Of a stretch of DNA of 64,000 nt, positions 52,735 through 60,607 are shown piece after piece; position 1 is the stretch's first letter; the number at the start of each line of letters is the position of its first letter. Source of the stretch: Phycisphaerales bacterium. Its GTDB lineage: Bacteria; Planctomycetota; Phycisphaerae; UBA1845; Fen-1342. The stretch covers positions 1-64,000 of the forward strand of contig JALHJL010000037.1 in the NCBI GenBank assembly GCA_022839625.1. The letters are read 5' to 3'. The notes under the pieces are model-generated. The model was not told where the DNA came from. It made no database searches and worked only from the letters and a program-made list of their open reading frames with translations. Made by a program: the position numbers and the translations under genes.

Positions 52735-53301
52735 ATGCGACAGACGTTCACGATTCTCGCCGTCTTGGTTGCTCTGGTGCTCGTCGCTGGCTGCGAGCGC
52801 TCTGCCGAGCGGGGCACCGCGAAGCCCGCGGGCACGACCGCCGCCAAGGACGCGCACGAACATCCCGATGGCGCCACGCACGCCGATCACGATGCAGAAA
52901 TGGCGACCAGCGACGAACACGGCCGCGAGCATGAAGGTGAGCCGGGCGAGGACGGCGACCACGCCCACGACGAAGTTTCACTCGGCACCGTCACCATCGG
53001 CGACGTGCAAGTCGAGCTGGCCCAGGGCCACGGCAAGGTCGAAGCCGGCAAGGAGGGGCACCTGGTCGTGAAGCTGCCGTACAACGACAAGGGCGCCACG
53101 ATCATCCGCGCCTGGATCGGCACCGAAGACCGCACGTGGTCGCTGGTCAGCAGGGGCGAGTACGCGCCGTCGCACGACGACTATGACGTACACGCCGTCG
53201 CCCCCGATCCGCTGCCCGAGAACGCGATGTGGTGGATTGAGATCGAGAAGCCGGACGGGGCCAAGGTCGTCGGCTCAGTGAAGCCGCTGCTCGGCCACTG
53301 A
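52735..53301 (+). CDS. His/Asp-rich lipoprotein at the end of the efflux operon
   Basis: 188 residues from ATG 52735; SD GAGAGGAGA. Lipobox LALVLVAGC. The region 38-85 is His/Asp/Glu-rich (DAHEHPDGATHADHDAE and EHEGEPGEDGDHAHDE), then a beta-rich C-terminal domain (VTIGDVQVELAQGHGKVEAG to IEKPDGAKVVGSVKPLLGH). It probably binds the exported metal in the periplasm; CusF-like function without sequence similarity. It follows the pump gene after 26 bases, so it is part of the operon. Confidence 0.65.
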   Translation: MRQTFTILAVLVALVLVAGCERSAERGTAKPAGTTAAKDAHEHPDGATHADHDAEMATSDEHGREHEGEPGEDGDHAHDEVSLGTVTIGDVQVELAQGHGKVEAGKEGHLVVKLPYNDKGATIIRAWIGTEDRTWSLVSRGEYAPSHDDYDVHAVAPDPLPENAMWWIEIEKPDGAKVVGSVKPLLGH

Positions 53302-53545
53302 TTGACCGCGCGCGATTGCTCATCGTTGGTGACCCATTGCACGTCAACGTGTTATGGAGATGAGCATGGGGATTCCAATGCATCGTATTCCAACCGGGCA
53401 ACGAGCCCAGAGGAGGGGTTCCCATGGACGGGATCAGTCCCGAATTGCTGCTGGGTCATCCGCGAGCACTGCGTGAAAGCAGCGGCACGCCGGCGCCCTG
53501 GCCGGAGGACCGCTGCCGACTCGACCGCAAGCTTGAAGAAAGCTG
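53302..53545. other. Intergenic region after the efflux operon
   Basis: No convincing gene. AGGAGG (53411-53416) precedes an ATG at 53424, but the 72-codon frame has no protein-like pattern and overlaps the end of the next minus-strand gene. No terminator with a T-run is seen. Confidence 0.35.
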
Positions 53546-54643
53546 CTACCGAGGCGGGGGCGATTGTGCGGGCGGGGCATCGAGGACAAAAGAGGCGAAG
53601 CCGCGCGAGGGAAACAGCGGATACCGGGCGTCCAGCAGGTAGATCTGCCGGGCACCGCCGGCGCGCGACACCAGCGCCACGGGGTGCCGCGCGAACTTTA
53701 GCCACGCGCGGCCTTCGCGCGTATCCGCCGCTTGTTGCACGAGCGGGTCATCGAGCCGCTTCGGCAAGCGCAAGGCCGCACCCGGGCTGGTCCGAATCGA
53801 GAACTGGTGCCGATACACGGCGCGCTGCGTCTCCGCGATGATCTGCCAGCGCAGCGGATCGGCCGGATCGGGGCTTTGCGTGTGCCCGACAATGGTCTCG
53901 CCCGGCGGCAGTTGCGCCGCGAGGACCGGCTGGCTCATCTGCCAGGCCCGATGGCCGGCCCAGCCGCGAAACCCGACGTAACTCGCCGCAAGCACGAAGG
54001 CGCCCGCGACGACCGCCCCAGCGTGCCGTCGGCCGATGCCGCCCCAGCGCCCGATCAGGAATGCCAGGAGCGCCGCGGGCCAGATCACTTGCAGCGCCGG
54101 CGGCGTCATGTGGCTGGCCAGCAGGACGACGACCGTCAGCGCGAGCCCGAGCGCGGCCAGGGCAACGCTGCCGGCGATAGTCCGTCGCCCCGCCAGACAC
54201 GCCGCGCCGCCCAGCACAAGCCACAGCCACGGATCGACGATGTGGACCAGGTCGCCGTGGTACCAGGTGCTGTCAAACGGCAGCCAGGGCCGCAGCCCGT
54301 ACGTGTTGAACCAATCCAGGAGCGGGTGGGATGCGACGGCCAGTCCGATGCCGAGCAGCAGGGTCCCGAATGAACCGGCTGGCGCCCGGCGCCGGAAGCA
54401 CCGCTCGAGCCCGCGCACCAGCAACGTGAACAGGGGTATGAGGACCGCCACCCCAAGCAACCCGTGCGTCACCCCGCGGTGATGGACCATGTTCGTCGGC
54501 TTGTCGCAGAAGGCGAGGACCACGTTCTCGATGTCCGGCAGGTTGGCGGCGATGACGAGCGCCGCGGGGGCGAAAGGAGATGCGCGCCCGAACGAGGTCT
54601 TGGCGAGCGCGGCCCCCAGCAGGCTGTGGGTGATGTTATCCAT
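53546..54643 (-). CDS. YdjM-like metal-dependent membrane hydrolase (DUF457)
   Basis: 365 residues. It opens with MDNITHSLLGAALAKTSFGR, then AANLPDIENV and VHHRGVTHGLLG with the conserved His-x3-His pattern of the YdjM family; ASHPLLDWFNTYGLRPW follows. Five or six membrane helices. The C-terminal 150 residues are a soluble region (PVLAAQLPPGETIVGHTQSP) with a beta-rich pattern. E. coli YdjM is an SOS-inducible membrane protein, but the reaction is unknown. It is 9 bases downstream of the PTPS gene on the same strand. Confidence 0.75.
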   Translation of the reverse strand: MDNITHSLLGAALAKTSFGRASPFAPAALVIAANLPDIENVVLAFCDKPTNMVHHRGVTHGLLGVAVLIPLFTLLVRGLERCFRRRAPAGSFGTLLLGIGLAVASHPLLDWFNTYGLRPWLPFDSTWYHGDLVHIVDPWLWLVLGGAACLAGRRTIAGSVALAALGLALTVVVLLASHMTPPALQVIWPAALLAFLIGRWGGIGRRHAGAVVAGAFVLAASYVGFRGWAGHRAWQMSQPVLAAQLPPGETIVGHTQSPDPADPLRWQIIAETQRAVYRHQFSIRTSPGAALRLPKRLDDPLVQQAADTREGRAWLKFARHPVALVSRAGGARQIYLLDARYPLFPSRGFASFVLDAPPAQSPPPR

Positions 54644-54652
54644 CGCGCTCCA

Positions 54653-55459
54653 TCACGAGCCGGCGTATTCCGCCCAGGTCTTCGCCGTCTCCCACACGCG
54701 GACGCGCTGCAAGCGAGCCGGTCCGACGTGCTCCGCCAGCAGTCCCCACACGACGCGCGCGATGTTCTCCACGCTGGGATTCATGTCGCGGAACTCGGGG
54801 ACGTCTTCGTTCAGGTGCTTGTGGTCGAGCCGGTCGACAACACGCTCCTTGACGAGTTGCTCGAAGCGGGGCAGGGCCAACACCGCCCCGGTCCGCCCGT
54901 CCGGCTCACCCGCCACGGTCACTTCCAGCAGGTAGTTGTGTCCGTGCCCGTTGGGGTTGTTGCACTTGCCGAACGTCTTGCGATTCTCCGCATCCGAAAG
55001 CTGCGGGCAGTGCAGGCGGTGGGCGGCACTGAACTCGAATTGTTGCGTCAATTGGACCATCGCCGGGTCCTCCCGCGTGATGCCGTAGCGCAGGCACGGC
55101 GTCACACATAGCTCCAGCTCGACGAGCGGCGCCGACGCGGGCAGCTCCGGGACCAGGCGCTCCCAGATGTGTCCGAGCAAGTGCTCCGCCGACATCCGCC
55201 AGCCGTGCTCACGCAGCGACTCGGCGGCGAAGGGGATGGCGTGTCGCCGCAATAGATCGTCAAGAATCGCAATATTGCACAGGTAGCCGCTGGTCGGATC
55301 GGGCTCGCCCGCGACGGTGGCCCGCAGCCGCAGGTACGGCACGATACCGACCGCGCTGGGCCAGCCGCCCCACGAGTTCGTGACCGGCCGCGTGAACTCC
55401 ACGCGGCCTGCCCAGTCACGGTCGACCGAAAACCGGACCTCGCGCGTCAGGCGGATCAT
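54653..55459 (-). CDS. Two-domain 6-pyruvoyl-tetrahydropterin synthase homologue
   Basis: 268 residues. The C-terminal half is a complete PTPS/QueD domain: FEFSAAHRLHCPQLSDAENR (zinc His), GKCNNPNGHGHNYLLEVTVA (zinc HGH pair and catalytic Cys), LDHKHLNEDVPEFRDMNPSVEN and VWETAKTWAEY. The N-terminal 135 residues have the same strand-helix order (VPYLRLRATVAGEPDPTSGY, AEHLLGHIWERLVPELPASA) but no His triad, so it is a degenerate repeat. It is distinct from the single-domain queD at 20540. It may use another pterin substrate. Confidence 0.8.
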   Translation of the reverse strand: MIRLTREVRFSVDRDWAGRVEFTRPVTNSWGGWPSAVGIVPYLRLRATVAGEPDPTSGYLCNIAILDDLLRRHAIPFAAESLREHGWRMSAEHLLGHIWERLVPELPASAPLVELELCVTPCLRYGITREDPAMVQLTQQFEFSAAHRLHCPQLSDAENRKTFGKCNNPNGHGHNYLLEVTVAGEPDGRTGAVLALPRFEQLVKERVVDRLDHKHLNEDVPEFRDMNPSVENIARVVWGLLAEHVGPARLQRVRVWETAKTWAEYAGS

Positions 55460-55526
55460 GGTCCCCGATTGTAGGCCGGACTATCATCAGGGTCGAAGAC
55501 CGGCGGTCGTTGTTGGGAGGTTCAGG

Positions 55527-56225
55527 ATGTCTGCCAAAGTCTGTGTCATCACGGGCGCCAGTCGCGGGATCGGCCTGGCCACCGCACTCCGGTTCGCCAG
55601 GACCGGCGCGAACATCGCGGCGATCGCCCGCCGTCCAGAGGAATTGCACCAGGCCGCCGCCCGGATCGCCGCCGCGGGGGGCGTTTGCGAGCCGGTGGCC
55701 GCCGACGTCGGGCGACCGGAGGAGATACGCCGCGCGCTGGACACGGCGGCACAGCGGTTCGGGCGCGTGGACGTGCTGATCAACAACGCGGGCGCGGCCC
55801 CGCTCGCGGCAATCGACCGCCTGGATCCGGCCGAGTTCGAACGGGTCTACGCGGTCAACATGGCGGCGGTGTTTCACGCCACGCGCGCGGTCTGGCCGAT
55901 CATGAAGGCGCAGGGCGGCGGGGTCATCATCAATATCTCTTCGCTCGCGTCCGTCGATCCCTTTCCCGGCTTCGCGGTTTACGGCGCCAGCAAGGCGTGG
56001 GTGAACATCTTCTCGCAGGCGGTCGCCGCCGAGGGCAAGCCGCACGGGATTCGCGTCTTCAGCGTGGCGCCCGGCGCGGTCGAAACGAGCCTGATGCGGG
56101 CGGCGTTCCCGGACTTCCCCGCGGACAAGACGCTCGACCCGGACGAGGTCGCGGCCGTGATCGTGTCCTTGTGCGATGAGGCGATGGCAAGCTGTAGCGG
56201 TCAGACGATCTTCGTCCGCAAGTAG
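55527..56225 (+). CDS. Short-chain dehydrogenase/reductase
   Basis: 232 residues from ATG 55527. Classical SDR: VITGASRGIGLATALRFA (TGxxxGxG dinucleotide motif), LINNAGAAPLAAID (NNAG), IINISSLASVDP (catalytic Ser), VYGASKAWVNIFSQ (YxxxK) and VFSVAPGAVETSLM. The Arg in GASRG and the lack of an acidic residue at the end of strand 2 (IARRPEE) suggest NADP(H). The substrate is unknown. Its TAG stop is the first repeat of the 24-bp array. Confidence 0.88.
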   Translation: MSAKVCVITGASRGIGLATALRFARTGANIAAIARRPEELHQAAARIAAAGGVCEPVAADVGRPEEIRRALDTAAQRFGRVDVLINNAGAAPLAAIDRLDPAEFERVYAVNMAAVFHATRAVWPIMKAQGGGVIINISSLASVDPFPGFAVYGASKAWVNIFSQAVAAEGKPHGIRVFSVAPGAVETSLMRAAFPDFPADKTLDPDEVAAVIVSLCDEAMASCSGQTIFVRK

Positions 56226-56376
56226 CCGCTGGCACGCGGACTCAAGTAGCCGCTGGCACGCGGACGCAGGTAGCCGCTGGCACGCGGACTCAAGTAGCCG
56301 CTGGCACGCGGACGCAGGTAGCCGCTGGCACGCGGACGCAGGTAGCCGCTGGCACGCGGACGCAGGTGGCGGCTGA
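56221..56376. repeat. 24-bp tandem repeat array (six units plus a partial)
   Basis: Unit AGTAGCCGCTGGCACGCGGA then CGCA or CTCA. Six complete units run from 56221 to 56364 with only two variable positions; a partial seventh is degenerate. The array overlaps the SDR stop codon. No spacers, so not a CRISPR. High unit identity indicates recent slippage expansion. Confidence 0.9.
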
Positions 56377-56450
56377 GCATCCCGGCCGACAACGCTCACC
56401 TCGAGCGCTGCCACCGCACGATCGGGGAGCAGACCCGCAGTTGCCCCTGC

Positions 56451-56551
56451 TGGTGCGAGAGTCCTTTCTCGCACCCCCACCCTCCGCTGGTGCGAGAATC
56501 CCTTCTCGCACCCCCGCCCTCCGCTGGTGCGAGAATCCCTTCTCGCACCCA
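56451..56551. repeat. Three GCGAGAA hairpin repeats, 37-bp period
   Basis: TGGTGCGAGAATCCCTTCTC-type units start at 56451, 56488 and 56525. Each forms a 9-10 bp hairpin (GGTGCGAGAA / TTCTCGCACC). Related single units lie at about 59271 and 59328, on the far side of the lipase-like gene. Confidence 0.8.
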
Positions 56552-56640
56552 CCCGTAGGCCGGGTCAACAGACCCGACCTGCTCGGCTGCCGACCGGACC
56601 ATGCGCGCCGCCGCGTTAGTCGCGCGCCGGCGCGCGGCGT

Positions 56641-59178
56641 TCACTGCGCCCGGAATGTGTACGTGTAGACAACTCCGGCCGCTTGGAAGTAATCCTCCAG
56701 GCCGCCGGTGCCGCCGACCGTCGAACGATAGGCCGCGTCGCGGCAGAAGATGGTGATTTTCAGGGAGTCGCCGACGGTACCACCACGCACGGGGAAGACG
56801 ACGATGTGGGAGTCGGTAGCCGTCCACCCGTTGGCGTCCGACAAACTCGTGCTGCGGGCGTTGACGTAGGTACTGCGATACGGGTTGTTGACTTCCTCAT
56901 CGCCGTCCTTGACATAGACAAGCGCGGTCACGTCGGGGATCACCTGGGGCGTCTGGATGTACTTGTTGATGTCGGTCGTGCAGGTCATTTCCACGGAGAT
57001 CGGGATTGACACTTCCTGGCTGGGCTCCAGCGTTGACGGCGGCGCTGTCCACCGGCGGATTGCGGAGATCAGCAAGTTCTTGTCGTACGATATGTCGCCC
57101 AACTCTTCGTCCCACTTGCTCACATGCACCGTCCAGCGCACCTCGGTGAGGGCCTGGTTGCCGGCGGCGGATGCGGTGAAGGTGTAGGGGCCGGCCGCGT
57201 CTGCGGGCTGAGCGAAGTACTTGGTGTCGGTCAACGTCCAGCGTCCGCGCGCACAGGTGCCAAAATCGATTGCCGCCAATGTCTGAAGGGCGACGTCCGT
57301 CGCCAGGGCCGGCTCGGTGAATTGTCCCGGGTCGTGGGGAGAGCCGAAGTACTGCTCGTGGTCGAGGTTGCCCAGATCGATGCCGCCGCCCGCGGGGCCC
57401 ACGCCCGCGCCGGCCATCGAGACGATCGGCACCGCCCCATCGCTGTCGCCCACCACGTGGGTTTCAAACGGGCTGTTCGGATCGGCCACCAGCCAGGGGG
57501 TGACGAACGCGCCGATCGCGGTTTCCCCGCCCTCCAGCTTGGGATAGTGGAACCACGGGCCGCCGAGCGTGACCTTCGGACGTTTTCTGGTTACTCCGTA
57601 GAAGAAGAAGTACTTGTAGCTGAGACGGTAGATATCGTTGCCGTTCAACGTGCGCAGGTTGCCGCAATACAGGTACGGGCCGTTTTCGAGATCGAAGGCT
57701 TGCAGGATGGCGTCGTCTCCCGCGATCGATTCCCCGTAGCTGAACAGCCTCTCCAGGGCCAGGCCGCGCGGGGTGGTGGTGTGGCTGTTGGCCCAGCGGA
57801 GGTCGCGCAGGCCAGGGCTGTCAACGGCCATGTTGTCGATGGCGCGGCGGAGGGCGAAGAGGGTGTTGTCGATATTCTCCAGCGGAAAGGTGACGCCCCC
57901 TTCAGGACCGGCCCGGTAGGCACCGTGCGGGGCACCGAGGACGTAGCGGAGGGTGGTGAGCGGGCTGCCCAGGTGCGGGCTGCCCCACGTGATCAGGAGC
58001 TTGAATGCCGCCTGCACGGGGCTGCTGAGCAACTGGATGCCGGCCCGCGACACCAATCCCCCCATCGAGTGGGCTACGATGTAGACCCGGAGTTCCGGAT
58101 TGGCGGCGACCAGGGGGCCGAGCTGGGCGTTCACAGCCTCGGCGAACGACTGATCGAGGCGCTTCACGCCGGCCGTCTCGGTGAAGATCGGCCGGTAGGT
58201 CGGGTAGATGAACTCGTAGAAGGCCGTACAGTCCAGCGCGTCTTCCTTGGTCTCGAGGGCCGCTTTGTACAAATACGTCCACACGTCGCGCTTGTAGGCG
58301 TAATGCCAGGGGAGACCAATCTCGGCCGTCTCGTAGCCCAGGCGCTCCTTCTCATTGTGCCCGTGGACGAGGATCACGACCGTCTGGAGGGGCGGGGCGT
58401 CGGCCGGCCGACCGGAAGCGGGCACACGGGCTTCGTCCGCGCCGGCGCTGGGTTCCATGAGAACGAGCGCCGGTTCGATGGACCAGTTGGCGCTGCCTTT
58501 GAAGCTCCCGACCACGTACCGGATTTGTCGCGGCCGGATCGCACCCTGCTCGCGCGTCCCGCGCGGCTTGGCCGTGCCCGCGTTCTTCAGCGTCAAGTCA
58601 GAGGCGATCGAGTCCGGGAACAGATAATCGGCCACGACGAGGGTACCCTGCTCATCCAACGGCCGCACGGGCAGAAAAGCGACCTGGGCGGGCCGCGTCT
58701 CGTCGCCGAATTGCAGGTCTCCGACGCGCGCCACAGTCAGCGTCGACACGTCGACGCCCTTGATTTCGCCCGGGGGGAAATTGAGCGTGGGAACGACGTT
58801 GGCGGCGACGGCACCTTCGGCGACGGGATCGAAGGAGTCGAATTCGACGGTGCGCATGAAGGCCCCGGTCTCAATGCCGTAGGCGGACAAGTCCACGTCG
58901 TTCCCACTCTTGCTCAACGTGAGCGTCGTGAGTTCCACGGAATTGCCGGGCAGGATCGGCGACATCATCAGACGTGTGCCGTCGGAGAGGCTGAGATCGG
59001 CGTACGTCTCGCCCCGCACCAGCACGGGCCCGGTACTGTTCGCGTCCGCGGTGCCGTTTCCGCCATCTCCGCCGTTGGCCGGCGGGTTGGTCGGCGGGCA
59101 GCCGCCTACGAGACACACCATTCCCAGTAATACGCCGAGAACCGAAAGGCGAGGCAAATTGGGCGTAGTCAGTTTCAC
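56641..59178 (-). CDS. Large lipase-like lipoprotein (alpha/beta-hydrolase)
   Basis: 845 residues from GTG 59178, with AAGGAG 8 bases before; the longer frame runs through repeat DNA. Lipobox MVCLVGGC, then a Gly/Asn linker. Domain order: N-terminal beta region (about 50-240), then the alpha/beta-hydrolase with VVILVHGHNEKERLGYE (oxyanion loop HG) and VYIVAHSMGGLVSRAG, the nucleophile elbow GxSxG as AHSMGG; LLITWGSPHLGSPL follows, as in triacylglycerol lipases. DSDGAVPIVSM offers the acid. The C-terminal 200 residues are beta-rich. A secreted lipase/esterase or acyltransferase is likely. Confidence 0.75.
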   Translation of the reverse strand: MKLTTPNLPRLSVLGVLLGMVCLVGGCPPTNPPANGGDGGNGTADANSTGPVLVRGETYADLSLSDGTRLMMSPILPGNSVELTTLTLSKSGNDVDLSAYGIETGAFMRTVEFDSFDPVAEGAVAANVVPTLNFPPGEIKGVDVSTLTVARVGDLQFGDETRPAQVAFLPVRPLDEQGTLVVADYLFPDSIASDLTLKNAGTAKPRGTREQGAIRPRQIRYVVGSFKGSANWSIEPALVLMEPSAGADEARVPASGRPADAPPLQTVVILVHGHNEKERLGYETAEIGLPWHYAYKRDVWTYLYKAALETKEDALDCTAFYEFIYPTYRPIFTETAGVKRLDQSFAEAVNAQLGPLVAANPELRVYIVAHSMGGLVSRAGIQLLSSPVQAAFKLLITWGSPHLGSPLTTLRYVLGAPHGAYRAGPEGGVTFPLENIDNTLFALRRAIDNMAVDSPGLRDLRWANSHTTTPRGLALERLFSYGESIAGDDAILQAFDLENGPYLYCGNLRTLNGNDIYRLSYKYFFFYGVTRKRPKVTLGGPWFHYPKLEGGETAIGAFVTPWLVADPNSPFETHVVGDSDGAVPIVSMAGAGVGPAGGGIDLGNLDHEQYFGSPHDPGQFTEPALATDVALQTLAAIDFGTCARGRWTLTDTKYFAQPADAAGPYTFTASAAGNQALTEVRWTVHVSKWDEELGDISYDKNLLISAIRRWTAPPSTLEPSQEVSIPISVEMTCTTDINKYIQTPQVIPDVTALVYVKDGDEEVNNPYRSTYVNARSTSLSDANGWTATDSHIVVFPVRGGTVGDSLKITIFCRDAAYRSTVGGTGGLEDYFQAAGVVYTYTFRAQ

Positions 59179-59270
59179 GGCAGACTCCTTATGGCACTCT
59201 GCATCAGCGTGTAGCGGCCGACCTTCTGGTTGGCCGTTGAGCAGTTGAGTAGGTCGGGTCAGTCTCCCGA

Positions 59271-59375
59271 TGCGAGAATCCCTTCTCGCACCCGGACCCG
59301 CGGGATTCCCATCCCGCAACCCGCGGCCGGCGCGAGAATCCCTTTTCGCACCCACCCGTACATCGGATCCGCAGA
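59271..59375. repeat. Two GCGAGAA hairpin repeats upstream of the lipase-like gene
   Basis: TGCGAGAATCCCTTCTCGCA (59271-59290) and GCGCGAGAATCCCTTTTCGC (about 59329-59348). The second is followed by CACCCACCCGTA and CAGACCCGAC, sequences also seen after the repeats at 56540-56580. Between them is GCGGGATTCCCATCCCGC, another hairpin of the same style (59309-59326). The rest of 59179-59500 holds nothing I recognise. Confidence 0.7.
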
Positions 59376-59500
59376 CCCGACGTTGCCTTGCGCGAACGCA
59401 GCCCGGCACGATCGGAGTCGCCCTGCCGTTCGACCACCCGCCGCAGCCGGCGGGCCGCCGGCCCACACGCGCAGCAGATGTCGCATACGCCCCACCGGTC

Positions 59501-59920
59501 TCACCCCGGATAAACGAATTCCATTGGTGTCTGCACGTCGGGGTGCAGGCTGTGCTTGACCGGACAGGTCAGGGCTGCCCGCTCCAGCCGCTGGCGGTCC
59601 TCGGCCGGCCACTGACGCCCCGGCGGCAGGGTGATCGTCACCCGCAGCGCGCCGATCCGGCGGTCCGGGGCGGTCGCCATTTCCTTGACGACGTGGACCC
59701 GCGTGCCGCGGATATCCCAGCCATGACGCTCGGCCACTTTCCCCATGATCGTGACCAGGCACGTGCCGAGCGCGGTGGCCACGAGGTCGGTCGGCGAGAA
59801 CGCCGCGCCCTTGCCGCCGTTATCGATCGGTGCGTCGGTCGTGAGCGTGCTTTGGGAAGGTGCGTGAATCGCCTGGCAATGCAGGTCCCCGGTGTACACG
59901 ATGTCGACTTCCACGGACAT
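59501..59920 (-). CDS. OsmC family peroxiredoxin-like protein
   Basis: 139 residues. The fold is seen in GKGAAFSPTDLVATALGTCLVT with the first Cys and AALTCPVKHSLHPDV with the second; both are the OsmC/Ohr peroxidatic pair positions. N-terminal strands are VEVDIVYTGDLHCQAIHAP. The spacing fits the OsmC-like (YhfA) subgroup rather than Ohr. It likely reduces organic hydroperoxides in the cytoplasm. Confidence 0.88.
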   Translation of the reverse strand: MSVEVDIVYTGDLHCQAIHAPSQSTLTTDAPIDNGGKGAAFSPTDLVATALGTCLVTIMGKVAERHGWDIRGTRVHVVKEMATAPDRRIGALRVTITLPPGRQWPAEDRQRLERAALTCPVKHSLHPDVQTPMEFVYPG

Positions 59921-59965
59921 GCGGACCTCCTGAGGCAGGCGCGTATTGTACTCGCGCGGTCAGGA

Positions 59966-60514
59966 TTATGGACCGCCGAAGAGCTGGACCCAATATGTCC
60001 CATACACCCCGCCCCGCCGGATGCCGACCCCCAGGTGGGTGAACCCGGCCGTGAGCATGGTGGCGCGGTGCGGCGCGCTGTCCATCCAGCCGGCGACGAC
60101 CTGGGCGGGCGTCATGTCGCCGGCGGCGAGGTTCTCGCCAAACAAGTTGCCTTCGAAGCCCGAGGCCAGGACGCGGTCCGCGGTGGTCGATCCGGTCGTC
60201 GGATTGGCGTGGTCCATGAACCCATAGTGGATCATCTCGCACGCATACGCCCCCGCCTGCCGGGCCAGCTTGTCGCTCGGCTCGAGTGCCGTCAGCCCGC
60301 GGCGCGTGCGCTCGTCGTTCACGCGCTGCAGGATCTCCGCGGCCCAGGTCTCTTCCGAGCCTGGCACGCGGCAATCCGCGAACTCGCCCGGCGTGGCGTT
60401 CAGGTCGGCGATGCTGCCCGGACCGACCGCCGTGACGGGACAACCACCCAGGACCAGCCCCGTTGCCAGTAGGACGCCCAAGAGCACGGTTCGCATCATC
60501 GCGCTGAACCTCAC
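59966..60514 (-). CDS. CAP/SCP-domain lipoprotein
   Basis: 182 residues; ATG 60499 is an alternative start. Lipobox TGLVLGGC. The CAP domain starts ILQRVNDERTRRGLTALEPS and has ACEMIHYGFMDHANPTTGST (HxN), GENLAAGDMTPAQVVAGWMD (GENL) and HRATMLTAGFTHLGVGI (H-x-x-x-M-x-x-x-x-x-x-x-G-x-G). These are the SCP/PR1 signatures as in the bacterial YkwD type. Secreted; probable cell-envelope function, with enzymatic activity unproven for the family. Confidence 0.85.
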   Translation of the reverse strand: MRFSAMMRTVLLGVLLATGLVLGGCPVTAVGPGSIADLNATPGEFADCRVPGSEETWAAEILQRVNDERTRRGLTALEPSDKLARQAGAYACEMIHYGFMDHANPTTGSTTADRVLASGFEGNLFGENLAAGDMTPAQVVAGWMDSAPHRATMLTAGFTHLGVGIRRGGVYGTYWVQLFGGP

Positions 60515-60607
60515 GGTTCCAGATTCTCCGCAGATACTCTATCGGCTTGGTCCGCAGGTGTCTTGGACGTGTCTATCGTGTGTCGCTTGCCGCCGATACG
60601 GGGCCCG

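Noticed and set aside
53424..53642. 72-codon frame behind AGGAGG
   Set aside because: No protein-like pattern, and half of it overlaps the 3' end of the YdjM-like gene on the other strand.
56221..56376. Direct repeats as a CRISPR array
   Set aside because: Units are contiguous with no spacers and no cas genes nearby; it is a tandem repeat.
59179..59466. N-terminal extension of the lipase-like protein
   Set aside because: It would translate the hairpin repeats, and a good SD plus GTG sits right before the lipoprotein signal at 59178.
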